Positions 7,527 through 16,254 of a stretch of DNA of 64,000 bases are shown piece by piece (the first letter of the stretch is position 1; each line of letters begins with the position of its first letter). The stretch comes from CAAGNP01 sp045603545. Its GTDB lineage: Bacteria; Bacteroidota; Bacteroidia; Bacteroidales; UBA932. The notes under the pieces were generated by a model. The model was not told the DNA's origin, did not search any database, and saw nothing but the letters and a program-made list of their open reading frames with translations. Location of the stretch: NCBI GenBank assembly GCA_045603545.1, contig JAZUMG010000004.1:1-64000 (forward strand), written 5' to 3'. The translations under genes and the position numbers were made by a program.

Positions 7527-7540
7527 GGAAGTGTAGCAGC

Positions 7541-7918
7541 TTATTCAGCTTTAGCTACATATTTCTTCTCTTTAATACGAGCTTTCTTACCAGTAAGTTC
7601 TCTTAGGTAGAAGATTCTTGCTCTACGTACTTTACCAAACTTGTTAACCTCAATTGAGTCAATGAATGGTGAATAAAGAGGGAAAATTCTTTCAACACCT
7701 ACGCCGTTAGACATTTTACGAACAGTGAAAGTCTGAGTTGAACCAGCACCACGTCTCTGAATAACAACGCCACGGAACTTTTGAAGTCTTTCTTTATTCT
7801 CTTCTTTAATTTTATAGGTAACTGTGATTGTATCACCGGCACCAAAATTAGGAAGTTGCTTTACTTCTTGAGCACAAGCCTGCTCTGCAATTTTAATCAA
7901 ATCCATTTCTTTAAGCAT
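7541..7918 (-). CDS. rplS: 50S ribosomal protein L19
   Basis: A 125-residue protein with the L19 core: DTITVTYKIKEENKERLQKFRGVVIQRRGAG followed by TFTVRKMSNGVGVERIFPLYSP and KVRRARIFYLRELTGKKARI. L19 sits at the 30S-50S interface. Length is typical. It has its own promoter and is followed directly by tRNA-Arg. Usual neighbours rimM and trmD are absent, as is common in Bacteroidota. Confidence 0.97.
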   Translation of the reverse strand: MLKEMDLIKIAEQACAQEVKQLPNFGAGDTITVTYKIKEENKERLQKFRGVVIQRRGAGSTQTFTVRKMSNGVGVERIFPLYSPFIDSIEVNKFGKVRRARIFYLRELTGKKARIKEKKYVAKAE

Positions 7919-7982
7919 TTTAAGCGCAACATTGCGACATCATTGTCTTCCTGCAAGAGGTTGCTTTCATTTTTTCGGACTG

Positions 7983-8013
7983 CAAAAGTACAACTTTTTT
8001 TCTTCTATCCAAA
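7983..8013 (-). promoter_or_regulatory. Promoter of rplS
   Basis: Minus-strand TTTG (8010-8013), 19-base spacer, TACTTTTG (7983-7990). A strong match to the Bacteroidetes consensus; the leader to the ATG is about 60 bases. Confidence 0.7.
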
Positions 8014-8028
8014 AATATCTCAAAAAAT

Positions 8029-9090
8029 TTATCTTTTTCTCCCTTTATAGAGTGCGCCGCCCACACAATTGAACTTGGCGCCAGTCACAGAAGAGAGACA
8101 ATTTGGCATATCGCATATGTAAAGCATACCCAAGAAGGCAAATATCAAAGCCTCCTTGAAATTGATGGTAAGTTTGTCAGGAACCACATATTCACATTGG
8201 GGAGCCCTTGCAGACATCCTCTCCACCAGATACTTATTAAGTGCTCCACCACCTGTCAGAAGAACCTTGCCACCTTTTATATGGCTTCCGATCTGAACAG
8301 CCACATGCTCACAGAAAGTGCAAAGCTTATCTTCAATAGAGAGGTCATATGAATCAATCAAAGGAATTACCTCATTTTCCACCCACTCACGACCAAGTGA
8401 TTTTGGCCCCTTCATAGAGTAAAACTCAAGGTTGTTCAATCTGTCCAACAGCTCTTCACACACCTTTCCGCTTCTGGCCATCTCCCCATCCTTGTCATAA
8501 TCCAACCCTATTGTACGGGTATAATGGTTCATCACATAGTTTACAGGACTTATATCATATGCTGAGCGGACATCTCCTTCATTGAATGATATATTTGAGA
8601 ACCCGCCCATATTGAGACAATAGTCATAATCTGCAAAAAGGGTTCTGTCCCCTATAGGAACCAATGGTGCACCCTGACCGAAGAGTGCCACGTCGGTAGT
8701 TCTGAAATCGCACACACAGTCAACCTCAGTCTCTGCTGCAATTCCAGCTCCAGATCCAATCTGTGCTGTAAACCTGATTGCAGGCTGATGGAAGATAGTA
8801 TGTCCGTGAGATGCAATCAGATCTGGTTTCAGACCATTCCTGTCGATAAAAGCCTTAACTCTCTGTCCCAAATAGATACCATAATCCGAATGGAAAAGGG
8901 CATACTCCTCTGCGCTCATATTCTGTGCACTTGCCAATTTCTGCTTTATATCATCAGGATACGGTTCGTCCTCTGCCTTTACGATTTGGTACTCCCATTT
9001 GCCATCATCATATTTGAAGGTGACACAACACAAATCAAGGCCATCCAAGGATGTGCCCGACATAAGACCGATTACATTTTTAACTACCAT
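8029..9090 (-). CDS. anmK: Anhydro-N-acetylmuramic acid kinase
   Basis: A 353-residue protein starting VIGLMSGTSLDGLD, the hallmark of AnmK, with SHGHTIFHQP, the NMGGFSNIS segment and LLTGGGALN near the C terminus (ASKHA-fold nucleotide binding). It opens and phosphorylates 1,6-anhydro-MurNAc to MurNAc-6-phosphate in cell-wall recycling, in the cytosol. Its start overlaps the upstream M23 peptidase gene by 7 bases, suggesting translational coupling; this pairs a wall hydrolase with a wall-sugar kinase. Confidence 0.96.
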   Translation of the reverse strand: MVVKNVIGLMSGTSLDGLDLCCVTFKYDDGKWEYQIVKAEDEPYPDDIKQKLASAQNMSAEEYALFHSDYGIYLGQRVKAFIDRNGLKPDLIASHGHTIFHQPAIRFTAQIGSGAGIAAETEVDCVCDFRTTDVALFGQGAPLVPIGDRTLFADYDYCLNMGGFSNISFNEGDVRSAYDISPVNYVMNHYTRTIGLDYDKDGEMARSGKVCEELLDRLNNLEFYSMKGPKSLGREWVENEVIPLIDSYDLSIEDKLCTFCEHVAVQIGSHIKGGKVLLTGGGALNKYLVERMSARAPQCEYVVPDKLTINFKEALIFAFLGMLYICDMPNCLSSVTGAKFNCVGGALYKGRKR

Positions 9091-10754
9091 TTGAACTTAT
9101 ATTTATATGTGGATATATTATCTCTATTATCCTTTACCTTGAGCACCAGCTCGTGCCCGCAGCCCCTTTTCACCCTCTCGGGATCAAGAACTATCCACAG
9201 TTTGTCATATTTCCTGTCAAACTGTGCCAGCACCCATTCTCCATCAATCTCCGCTCTGAAACTCCCTATTCCGGAGCAATCATCCTTAATGGTAAATGCC
9301 ATCTGCCCACTACGCTGGATAGTACGTGCAGAGGAGAATCTGGGTTTTATCTTAGGCCCTGATGTATCAATCCCGACACAATACATTCCGAACGATGACA
9401 GCCTTCCCCTCATCACCCCATCCTTGTACTTCCCTCCGCAATATGAGACTTTGCCATCATCTGTGAGATACCCGAGAAAAGCCTTGCTCTGCAACGAATC
9501 GGGCAAATTTTCAACATCTATCTCCACAATACCCCCTTTTCTCAAAGGGACCTCCGGATTATGTATCCGCCACACCTTGGAGTAGAAACTGCCACCAACT
9601 GACACTGTATCTATTTCGATCGCTTCACTCCTGAAAAGTGACATCACAGGAAGGGAGACCTTCAAACCACGTTTTGCAAAGGCGTATGGGGCAAACCATG
9701 GGATAGCCCTGTCATATTTCAGTGTATCACCTGCGCTCGCACCTCTTCTGACCTTAAAAGTAGCAATTTTCTTATTTCCATGCAAATCCTCCACTACCAC
9801 TTTTACACTATGCACATCATCATCTGTCAATCTGAAGATTCCCCTATTTACAGCTGTAATCTTCCCCTTGAACCCATTTCCAGGCTCGACATAGCTCTTA
9901 ATCATGGCATCACCACTCCTGACCCTCTCCCTATAATCAATAAGGGCATTGAATGTCTCCTGCTCCTTATAGGTATATTCACCGGTTCCATACCTGAATA
10001 CACTTTCACCATCCAGAAAGAACTCATAAACCTCCAGTCCCAACTTACCAGGGGTACCTGCCTGTCTGTCGTGTGCATCTACAGCCACATAGAATTTATC
10101 ACTCACCTCAAGCACTTTCGAAGAGCAGCCTCTGTAGCTTTTGATCAGTTCACTCTGTACCAGCCCTGTTGAATCTTCAAATGAGTAGAAATTTACCTTC
10201 TCTATCACGGGAGGGACATTGTCCTCATATTTGAAATAATCCAGATATGCCACATTAAGAGGGCCTGCATCATCTGGGCGTCTCACTTCAAAATGGAGAT
10301 GCGGAGCTGCAGAGGAGCCGCTATTCCCCACCTTCCCGATAAATTGCCCCCTCTCTACAGGAAATTCTTCAGGTTTCAGAACAATATTGACATTAAAACT
10401 CTCATTCTCATACTGTCGTTTCTCCACAAATTGAGCTATCTCAGGGGCAAACTCGTGCATATGACCATATATGGAGACAGTCCCATCCGGATGGGTAATA
10501 TAGAGCCCGTTGCCATATCCGGTCGATGTAACAGTGATTCGTGAGATATAGCCATCCCCAATGGAATAGATTGGCTCACCCACTACCCCTCCAACTCTGA
10601 AATCGAATCCTGCATGAAAACGGCCACTTCTCAGCTCCCCATAAGTTCCGGCAAATGAGGGCTTTATTTTAAGCGGCAAAGACCTTTCTCCGGTATCATC
10701 ACCTTGAGAAAAGCCTATTGCCATATACAATGTCAGAAAAAGTAATTTGATCAT
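9084..10754 (-). CDS. Secreted M23 family metallopeptidase
   Basis: A 556-residue protein with an N-terminal signal peptide (about 1-16). The LytM/M23 domain comes first, at about 35-165, with zinc ligands His47 and Asp51 in HAGFD, GHMHE near 97, and HLHFE near 152. The remaining 390 residues are beta-rich and may form Ig-like domains. M23 enzymes cut peptidoglycan cross-bridges. It lies between dnaJ (14 bases upstream) and anmK (7-base overlap), so it seems to belong to a grpE-dnaJ-M23-anmK unit. The all-intact zinc site suggests an active periplasmic endopeptidase. Confidence 0.9.
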   Translation of the reverse strand: MIKLLFLTLYMAIGFSQGDDTGERSLPLKIKPSFAGTYGELRSGRFHAGFDFRVGGVVGEPIYSIGDGYISRITVTSTGYGNGLYITHPDGTVSIYGHMHEFAPEIAQFVEKRQYENESFNVNIVLKPEEFPVERGQFIGKVGNSGSSAAPHLHFEVRRPDDAGPLNVAYLDYFKYEDNVPPVIEKVNFYSFEDSTGLVQSELIKSYRGCSSKVLEVSDKFYVAVDAHDRQAGTPGKLGLEVYEFFLDGESVFRYGTGEYTYKEQETFNALIDYRERVRSGDAMIKSYVEPGNGFKGKITAVNRGIFRLTDDDVHSVKVVVEDLHGNKKIATFKVRRGASAGDTLKYDRAIPWFAPYAFAKRGLKVSLPVMSLFRSEAIEIDTVSVGGSFYSKVWRIHNPEVPLRKGGIVEIDVENLPDSLQSKAFLGYLTDDGKVSYCGGKYKDGVMRGRLSSFGMYCVGIDTSGPKIKPRFSSARTIQRSGQMAFTIKDDCSGIGSFRAEIDGEWVLAQFDRKYDKLWIVLDPERVKRGCGHELVLKVKDNRDNISTYKYKFKW

Positions 10755-10768
10755 CTTTTATGAGAAGA

Positions 10769-11944
10769 TTAACTGAACATCTTTTTCAGCCTCTCGAAGA
10801 AATTCTTGTCATCCTTCGTTGGAGACGGTTTGAAATTTTTGGACTCCTGGATCTTCTCAAGCATCTCCTTCTCCTCTTTATCAACTTTCTTTGGTATCCA
10901 GACCTGAATATATACCAGCAGATCCCCTGCACCATACCCATTGACATCAGGAACACCTTTCCCTCTCAGACGCAATATCTTGCCTGATTGTGTACCAGGC
11001 TCCACCTTTATCCTCAACTTACCATCCACCGACGGTATCTCCGCTGTACATCCGAGAATAGCATCTGGAACAGATACAAAAAGGGAGTAGATCAAATCGT
11101 TACCATCCCTTTGAAGTTCCGGATGCGGCTCTTCTGTTATCAGCACAAGAAGGTCACCATTGACTCCATCACCCTTGGCAGCATTACCTTTCCCTTGAAC
11201 TGTCAGCTGCATACCCTCAGTCACACCTGCAGGTACCTTGAATGATATCTCTTCAGATTTCTTCTCCAGACCGCTTCCGTGACAACAAGAACAAGGTTTG
11301 GTAATCACTTTACCCTCACCACCACATGTAGGACAAGGTGAGGATGTCTGCATCTGACCAAGGAAAGACTGCACCATTTTGGTTACAGTACCAGTACCTC
11401 GACAAGTATCGCAAGTTTTAATATCCGCTTCAGATTCAGCGCCACGGCCATTGCACTTATGACATTTTACATATTTTTCAATTTTGATCTTCTTCTCTAC
11501 GCCGTTAACTATCTCCTCAAGTGAAAGCTTGATCTTGATTCTGATATTGGAGCCTCTGGCAACCCTTCTCCCCCTCGATCCGCCACCGCCAAAACCGCCG
11601 AACCCGCCAAAACCACCTCCGAAGCCTCCTCCGAAGCCTCCTCCGAATATATCACCGAAAGCACTGAATATATCCTCCATATTAGAGAAGCCGCCAAAAC
11701 CGCCACCGGCTGCGCCACCCATTCCTGCATGACCAAACTGGTCATACCTCTGCTTCTTCTCCGGATTGCTCAGGACATCATAAGCCTCTGCCGCCTCCTT
11801 GAATTTCTCCTCTGCAACAGCATCACCCGGATTCTTGTCGGGGTGATATTGCATAGCCAGTTTACGGTAAGCCCTCTTTATCTCTTCAGGTGTGGAGCTC
11901 TTGCTGACACCAAGCACCTCGTAATAGTCTCTTTTTTCTGCCAT
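10769..11944 (-). CDS. dnaJ: Chaperone DnaJ
   Basis: A 391-residue full-length type I DnaJ: J domain at about 1-70 with HPD in YHPDKN, a long Gly/Phe linker at about 80-125 made of GGGF and GGFG units, a zinc-binding region with four CxxCxGxG motifs at about 155-230, and a C-terminal substrate-binding domain. It stimulates DnaK ATPase. It follows grpE by 3 bases. The G/F linker is encoded by a near-perfect short tandem repeat (about 11585-11645) that could slip in length. Confidence 0.98.
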   Translation of the reverse strand: MAEKRDYYEVLGVSKSSTPEEIKRAYRKLAMQYHPDKNPGDAVAEEKFKEAAEAYDVLSNPEKKQRYDQFGHAGMGGAAGGGFGGFSNMEDIFSAFGDIFGGGFGGGFGGGFGGFGGFGGGGSRGRRVARGSNIRIKIKLSLEEIVNGVEKKIKIEKYVKCHKCNGRGAESEADIKTCDTCRGTGTVTKMVQSFLGQMQTSSPCPTCGGEGKVITKPCSCCHGSGLEKKSEEISFKVPAGVTEGMQLTVQGKGNAAKGDGVNGDLLVLITEEPHPELQRDGNDLIYSLFVSVPDAILGCTAEIPSVDGKLRIKVEPGTQSGKILRLRGKGVPDVNGYGAGDLLVYIQVWIPKKVDKEEKEMLEKIQESKNFKPSPTKDDKNFFERLKKMFS

Positions 11945-11947
11945 ATT

Positions 11948-12514
11948 CTATATTCCCACCACCACTTTAGAGTAGCGGATAACTTTTTCGTGAAGCAAGT
12001 AACCTTGCTGCACTACATCTATAATTTTATTTTTCTTTTCCGGATCCTCAACAGGGAATTGGGCTACAGCCTCATGATAATCGGTATCAAGCTCTTTTCC
12101 CACAGCCTCTATTTTCTCCACCCCTTTTGTCTTCAGATATCCAAAGAGCTTATTGAGAATCAGTTCAGTACCCTCAATGGCCGATACATCTGCATTTGAC
12201 CCTTTCAACATATTGAGAGCCCTTTCACAATCATCCAGGATAGGAAGCAGGCCTTTGATTACATCTTCACCCGCTGTATTGACCAGTTCAAGTTTCTCCT
12301 TGGCAGTTCTTCTGCGGTAATTGTCAAACTCGGCTGCCATACGGACATACTTGTCTGTAGCTTCTGCCACTTTTTGCTCAGATTCAGAAACTTTGGATTC
12401 AAGCTCACCACATTTTGTCTCCATCTCTTCGAGCTTCACCTCCAGTTCCTTCAATTTGTCAATCTTCTCAGCCTTTTTGGCACTCTCTTTTTTATCTGTT
12501 TTCTCTTTCATCAT
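11948..12514 (-). CDS. grpE: Nucleotide exchange factor GrpE
   Basis: A 188-residue protein: a charged N-terminal coiled coil (Lys/Glu-rich, about 1-75) followed by the GrpE core with AAEFDNYRRRTAKEKLE, ILDDCERAL and the terminal VVQQGYLLHEKVIRYSKVVV beta domain. It exchanges ADP on DnaK. First gene of a unit with dnaJ; a methionine one codon later is an equal start. A TATCTTTG box lies just upstream. Confidence 0.96.
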   Translation of the reverse strand: MMKEKTDKKESAKKAEKIDKLKELEVKLEEMETKCGELESKVSESEQKVAEATDKYVRMAAEFDNYRRRTAKEKLELVNTAGEDVIKGLLPILDDCERALNMLKGSNADVSAIEGTELILNKLFGYLKTKGVEKIEAVGKELDTDYHEAVAQFPVEDPEKKNKIIDVVQQGYLLHEKVIRYSKVVVGI

Positions 12515-12536
12515 TTTTCTCTTAAAAAATCGCGTG

Positions 12537-12544
12537 CAAAGATA
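12537..12544 (-). promoter_or_regulatory. -7 box TATCTTTG for grpE-dnaJ
   Basis: Minus-strand TATCTTTG, expected to start transcription about 15 bases before the grpE ATG. A TTTG lies 16 bases upstream, a shorter spacing than usual. Confidence 0.55.
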
Positions 12545-12603
12545 AAAACAAAATGTTTGCCAAAAAGCAGGTGCGACATTTTGTCACAACCTCTGCCCTA
12601 TAT

Positions 12604-12638
12604 AAAAAACAACCCCGGAAGTGACATCACCTCCGGGG
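12604..12638 (-). terminator. Terminator after the LPP20 lipoprotein gene
   Basis: CCCCGGA (12613-12619) and TCCGGGG (12632-12638) with further inner pairs form a strong stem, followed on the minus strand by TTGTTTTTT. Confidence 0.85.
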
Positions 12639-12660
12639 TAGGCTCCATAAACTCATATCA

Positions 12661-13227
12661 CTATTGGTTTTCGAACTTTGCCATCTCCTCGTCAAAGACT
12701 TTCTGGAACTTCTCCTTTTCAAATTCAAGGGACAGTTTCTGATCCTTTGATATGGCATCTGCCACACCTTTTACCACTGCATCCTTGGACATCTCCAGGT
12801 TCACATAATACTGGTATGGCCCCTTTTTGGCCTGGAATATCTTCTCCTCCTGAATTGTCACCCCTTCAAGAACCTGATTTACCACCTGGCGTGATGTCTC
12901 TTCAAATTTTGACATATACTCCTGTTTGTTTGCCACAGTCACCTGATTGAGATACTGCTGTGAAACAGTTTTTATTGTAGCCTGAACTGTCGAAGCTATC
13001 TCTGTACGGGCATTCATAAGGGCGATTTTCTTTGCTACCACCAAATCCGGGCTCTCACCCATACCTGTAGCACGGAAATATTTGGAATCTGAATGGTGTT
13101 TTTTCGATGAAAGGGGAACTGACACCTCTGTCATCCCTTTGGTTACTGGTTTAGGTGAACCACAAGAGCAAAATACAGGCATTAGTGCCACTGCTGCAAG
13201 GAGCATAAAAAACCTATTGATTTTCAT
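12661..13227 (-). CDS. LPP20-like lipoprotein
   Basis: About 188 residues from the ATG at 13227, chosen because it gives a lipoprotein signal peptide with lipidated Cys in VFCSCGS and lies downstream of a TATATTTG box. The mature part has the LPP20 pattern: SKYFRATGMGES...VVAKKIALMNARTEIASTVQATIKTV, then a Gln/Val-rich helix region and KGPYQYYVNLEMSKD. LPP20 proteins are outer-membrane-associated lipoproteins of unknown biochemical role. A second LPP20-like protein is encoded at 20787-21719. It is monocistronic with its own terminator. Confidence 0.75.
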   Translation of the reverse strand: MKINRFFMLLAAVALMPVFCSCGSPKPVTKGMTEVSVPLSSKKHHSDSKYFRATGMGESPDLVVAKKIALMNARTEIASTVQATIKTVSQQYLNQVTVANKQEYMSKFEETSRQVVNQVLEGVTIQEEKIFQAKKGPYQYYVNLEMSKDAVVKGVADAISKDQKLSLEFEKEKFQKVFDEEMAKFENQ

Positions 13228-13265
13228 AATCTTTAAATATTTGGTTATTACTTTGATCTTATATG

Positions 13266-13273
13266 CAAATATA
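13266..13273 (-). promoter_or_regulatory. -7 box TATATTTG for the LPP20 gene
   Basis: Minus-strand TATATTTG about 40 bases before the chosen ATG at 13227, supporting that start over the longer frame. It lies directly behind the fba terminator. Confidence 0.55.
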
Positions 13274-13275
13274 AA

Positions 13276-13310
13276 TAAAAAAGGGGCTGCCACCAAAAGT
13301 TGCAACCCCT
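13276..13310 (-). terminator. Terminator of fba
   Basis: AGGGGTTGC and GCAGCCCCT on the minus strand form a 9-bp stem (13282-13290 with 13302-13310) with an 11-base loop, followed by six T. Confidence 0.85.
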
Positions 13311-13332
13311 AAATTTTATATGCAGACAAATA

Positions 13333-14331
13333 CTACAATTTGTCGTTAGAGCCAAGCACATTGATAATTTTGTGCTTGTAAAGTTTCTCCATATTGTCCC
13401 TTGCAGGGCCAAGATATTTGCGAGGGTCAAACTCAGCAGGTTTCTCCACGAAAGTCTTGCGGATGGCAGCAGTCATTGCCAAACGTGAGTCAGAGTCGAT
13501 GTTGATTTTGCAAACTGCAGATTTTGCTGATTCGCGTAGCCACTCCTCTGGAATACCGATAGCAGCTTTAAGGGCACCACCGTATTTGTTGATGGTCTCT
13601 ACCTCCTCCTCAGGAACTGAAGAAGAGCCGTGAAGTACGATAGGGAAACCTGGAAGTTTCTCTTCAACTGCTTTCAAAACATCGAATGCAAGTGGAGGAG
13701 GAACCATTTTACCTGTCTGAGGATCGATAGTACATTGCTCAGGGGTAAATTTGTAAGCACCGTGAGAAGTACCGATAGAAATGGCAAGTGAATCACAACC
13801 TGTACGGGTAGCGAAGTCAATTACCTCCTCAGGATTAGTGTAGGTGTGGTGGTCTGAAGATACCTCATCCTCAACACCAGCAAGAACACCAAGCTCACCC
13901 TCAACAGTCACATCGAACTGATGAGCATACTCTACCACTTTCTTGGTAAGAGCCACGTTCTCCTCGTATGAAAGGTGTGAACCGTCGATCATAACTGAAG
14001 AGAAGCCTGAATCGATACAGCTCTTGCAAGTCTCGAAAGTATCACCATGGTCAAGGTGAAGAACGATCTGAGGATTAGCACAGCCAAGCTCCTTAGCATA
14101 CTCTACAGCACCCTGTGCCATATAGCGAAGAAGTGTTGCATTTGCATATTGACGTGCACCTTTTGATACCTGAAGAATAACTGGAGATTTGGTCTCTACA
14201 GCTGCTTTGATGATAGCCTGCATCTGCTCCATATTATTGAAGTTGAAAGCAGGGATAGCGTAACCGCCTTTGATTGCTTTGGCAAACATATCTCTGGTGT
14301 TTACCAAGCCTAAATCTTTGTAAGATACCAT
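13333..14331 (-). CDS. fba: Class II fructose-1,6-bisphosphate aldolase
   Basis: 332 residues from the ATG at 14331. Class II aldolase signatures: AIPAFNFNNMEQMQAI at the N terminus, LHLDHGDTFETCKSCIDSGFSSVMIDGSH with the metal-binding His and Asp, VEGELGVLAGVED, and LAISIGTSHGAYKF then VLHGSSSVP. It cleaves fructose-1,6-bisphosphate in glycolysis, cytosolic, zinc dependent. An open frame extends 85 codons upstream, but it runs across the gmk gene and promoter region and is ruled out by homology length. Monocistronic. Confidence 0.97.
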   Translation of the reverse strand: MVSYKDLGLVNTRDMFAKAIKGGYAIPAFNFNNMEQMQAIIKAAVETKSPVILQVSKGARQYANATLLRYMAQGAVEYAKELGCANPQIVLHLDHGDTFETCKSCIDSGFSSVMIDGSHLSYEENVALTKKVVEYAHQFDVTVEGELGVLAGVEDEVSSDHHTYTNPEEVIDFATRTGCDSLAISIGTSHGAYKFTPEQCTIDPQTGKMVPPPLAFDVLKAVEEKLPGFPIVLHGSSSVPEEEVETINKYGGALKAAIGIPEEWLRESAKSAVCKINIDSDSRLAMTAAIRKTFVEKPAEFDPRKYLGPARDNMEKLYKHKIINVLGSNDKL

Positions 14332-14381
14332 TTTTCTATGTATTTTAAAATTTATAAATCCTATTTGTGTCAAAAATCGCG

Positions 14382-14399
14382 CAAAAATAGATAATTTTG
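14382..14399. promoter_or_regulatory. Divergent promoter pair for fba and gmk
   Basis: Minus-strand TATTTTTG at 14382-14389 faces fba, and plus-strand TAATTTTG at 14392-14399 faces gmk. The two -7 boxes are 2 bases apart, so the polymerases would compete for the same DNA and the two genes may be expressed in opposition. Confidence 0.55.
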
Positions 14400-14422
14400 C
14401 GATATATTTGAAAAAAATCGAA

Positions 14423-15010
14423 ATGGCATCAAACAATACCACCTCAAATAAGATAATAATCTTCTCTGCCCCATCTGGCTCGGGAAAAAGCACAATAGTT
14501 GGGCACTTGCTACAAAAGTACCCTTTCCTCGAATTCTCCATTTCTGCCACATCCAGGGCACCACGAGGACAGGAACAACACGGCAAGGAGTACTACTTCT
14601 ACTCATCTGAGGAGTTTGAAAAACTCATCAGGGAGGATGCCTTTGTAGAGTGGGAAGAGGTGTACAAAGGGTCATACTACGGCACTCTCCGCAGCGAGAT
14701 TGACAGGATTTGGGCCAAAGGGCACACCATCCTCTTCGATATTGATGTCAAAGGTGGTGTTAACCTTAAAAAAATCTTTGGCGATGCCGCTTTGGCAGTT
14801 TTTGTCAAACCACCTTGCGTGGAGGAACTCCGCCGCAGACTCATCGGACGCGGCACCGACACCCCTGAGGCTATCGAAAGAAGGGTAGCCAAGGCAGAAG
14901 AGGAGCTCACCTATGAGCAGTATTTCGATGTTGTCCTTGTCAATGACATCCTTTCTGAATCTCTGGCAGAAGCGGAAGGTCTTATTGACAGTTTTGTCCC
15001 AAACAAATAA
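14423..15010 (+). CDS. gmk: Guanylate kinase
   Basis: 195 residues from the ATG at 14423 (an earlier TTG at 14408 lies too close to the predicted transcription start). P-loop APSGSGKST at about 17-25, TSRAPRGQEQHGKEYYF with the GMP-binding Arg and Tyr, and ILFDIDVKGGVNLKK. It converts GMP to GDP. It is followed after 4 bases by nadD, forming a two-gene unit. Confidence 0.97.
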   Translation: MASNNTTSNKIIIFSAPSGSGKSTIVGHLLQKYPFLEFSISATSRAPRGQEQHGKEYYFYSSEEFEKLIREDAFVEWEEVYKGSYYGTLRSEIDRIWAKGHTILFDIDVKGGVNLKKIFGDAALAVFVKPPCVEELRRRLIGRGTDTPEAIERRVAKAEEELTYEQYFDVVLVNDILSESLAEAEGLIDSFVPNK

Positions 15011-15014
15011 CCTT

Positions 15015-15578
15015 ATGCGCTGCGCACTGTTCTTCGGATCATTCAACCCGATTCACTTCGGACACCTTAACATTGCCCGCTTCCTCCTGGAGCAGTGTGA
15101 TATTGACCAGGTGCGCCTTATTGTATCCCCGAAGAACCCACTTAAAGACGCCAGCATCATTGCTGACCCTACAGAGAGGCTGGCGCAGACCACCAGGGAG
15201 GTTTCCAAGCTCCCTCTACCCGACTGTCTTAAAGCCAAAATAGCAGTATCTGATGTGGAATTTCACCTCCCATCACCCCTATACACCATCAACACTCTTC
15301 GCCATATCAGAGAGACCGAGCCTGAAAATGAGCACGTCCTCATAATCGGAGGGGACAACATCAGAATCATTGAGAAGTGGTACAAATGGGATGAGATGCT
15401 CAAAGAATTTGAGGTGTGGGTATATCCGAGGGGCGGAATAGATGACTCGGAGCTCTGCAAACGATATGACACGATGCCCGGGACAAAAAAGGTGCGCTAC
15501 CTCAGCAACGCACCCCTATACAATATTTCATCCACAGAGATAAGAAATTCTACTCGTAAAGCTCATTGTGGGCAATAA
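15015..15578 (+). CDS. nadD: Nicotinate-nucleotide adenylyltransferase
   Basis: 187 residues from the ATG at 15015. GSFNPIHFGHLNIA contains the HxGH nucleotidyl-transfer motif; GGDNI and ISSTEIRNS (the ISxTxIR motif) complete the active site. It makes nicotinic acid adenine dinucleotide in NAD synthesis. It follows gmk by 4 bases. The final 29 bases overlap the convergent pseudouridine synthase gene. Confidence 0.95.
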   Translation: MRCALFFGSFNPIHFGHLNIARFLLEQCDIDQVRLIVSPKNPLKDASIIADPTERLAQTTREVSKLPLPDCLKAKIAVSDVEFHLPSPLYTINTLRHIRETEPENEHVLIIGGDNIRIIEKWYKWDEMLKEFEVWVYPRGGIDDSELCKRYDTMPGTKKVRYLSNAPLYNISSTEIRNSTRKAHCGQ

Positions 15579-16254
15579 TCTCAATCCTCTCCTTTTTCAC
15601 AGGATGGACAAATGAGACGCTGTATGCATGAAGGGATATCCCTCCATCCCTATTGGACCTGCGTGCCCCATATTTCAGATCCCCTTTGATTACTGAACCG
15701 ATGGTAGAGAGTTGGCACCTTATCTGATGGTGACGACCTGTCAGAAGCTCCACCTCCACGAGAAAATAACGGATAGTGGGGTGCAGAAGCCTGTATCTCA
15801 GTCGTGACTCCTTGGCACCATTTCTGGGTTGGGTGTACGCATATGACTTGTTCTGTTTTTCATTGCGGAGCAAATAGTGGACAAGCTCACCTTCAGCGGG
15901 CTCCGGGCATTTTTCCACCAGTGCGCGATATCTCTTCTGGATTTTATCTCCCTCTGAGCGGAACATCTCATTAAGCCTCTCAAGTGCCTTTGATGTTTTG
16001 GCCAAAATCACCACTCCACTCACCGGTCGGTCAAGTCTGTGGGGAACACCCATAAATACCTGTCCCGGCTTTGCATCCCTCTGAGCCACAAATGCCTTAA
16101 GTCTTTCTGAGAGGGGTTCATCACCGGTTTTGTCCCCCTGGACTATCTCCCCTGACCTTTTGTTGAACACAAGGAGGTGATTGTCCTCATAGAGGATCCT
16201 TGAGGTGATATCCTCAAATTCATCTGCCAATATATGACGGTAGAATTCCGACAT
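15550..16254 (-). CDS. RluA-family pseudouridine synthase
   Basis: A 234-residue protein: ILYEDNHLLVFNKRSGEIVQG, then the catalytic loop VPHRLDRPVSGVVILAKT with the active Asp, RYRALVEK, and LLTGRHHQIRCQLSTIG near the C terminus. It isomerises uridine in RNA (rRNA or tRNA; the exact site cannot be told). There is no S4 domain, unlike the RluD-type enzyme at 35445. Its ATG overlaps the panB stop by one base (TAATG), suggesting coupled translation. Confidence 0.9.
   Translation of the reverse strand: MSEFYRHILADEFEDITSRILYEDNHLLVFNKRSGEIVQGDKTGDEPLSERLKAFVAQRDAKPGQVFMGVPHRLDRPVSGVVILAKTSKALERLNEMFRSEGDKIQKRYRALVEKCPEPAEGELVHYLLRNEKQNKSYAYTQPRNGAKESRLRYRLLHPTIRYFLVEVELLTGRHHQIRCQLSTIGSVIKGDLKYGARRSNRDGGISLHAYSVSFVHPVKKERIEIIAHNELYE

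Noticed and set aside
11484..11745. Proline-rich and other frames opposite the dnaJ Gly/Phe linker
   Set aside because: Shadow frames produced by the GGC/GGT-rich repeat; no independent gene features.
13333..14586. Longer aldolase with an 85-residue N-terminal extension
   Set aside because: The extension crosses the divergent promoter pair and the gmk coding region; class II aldolases start at the internal methionine (14331).
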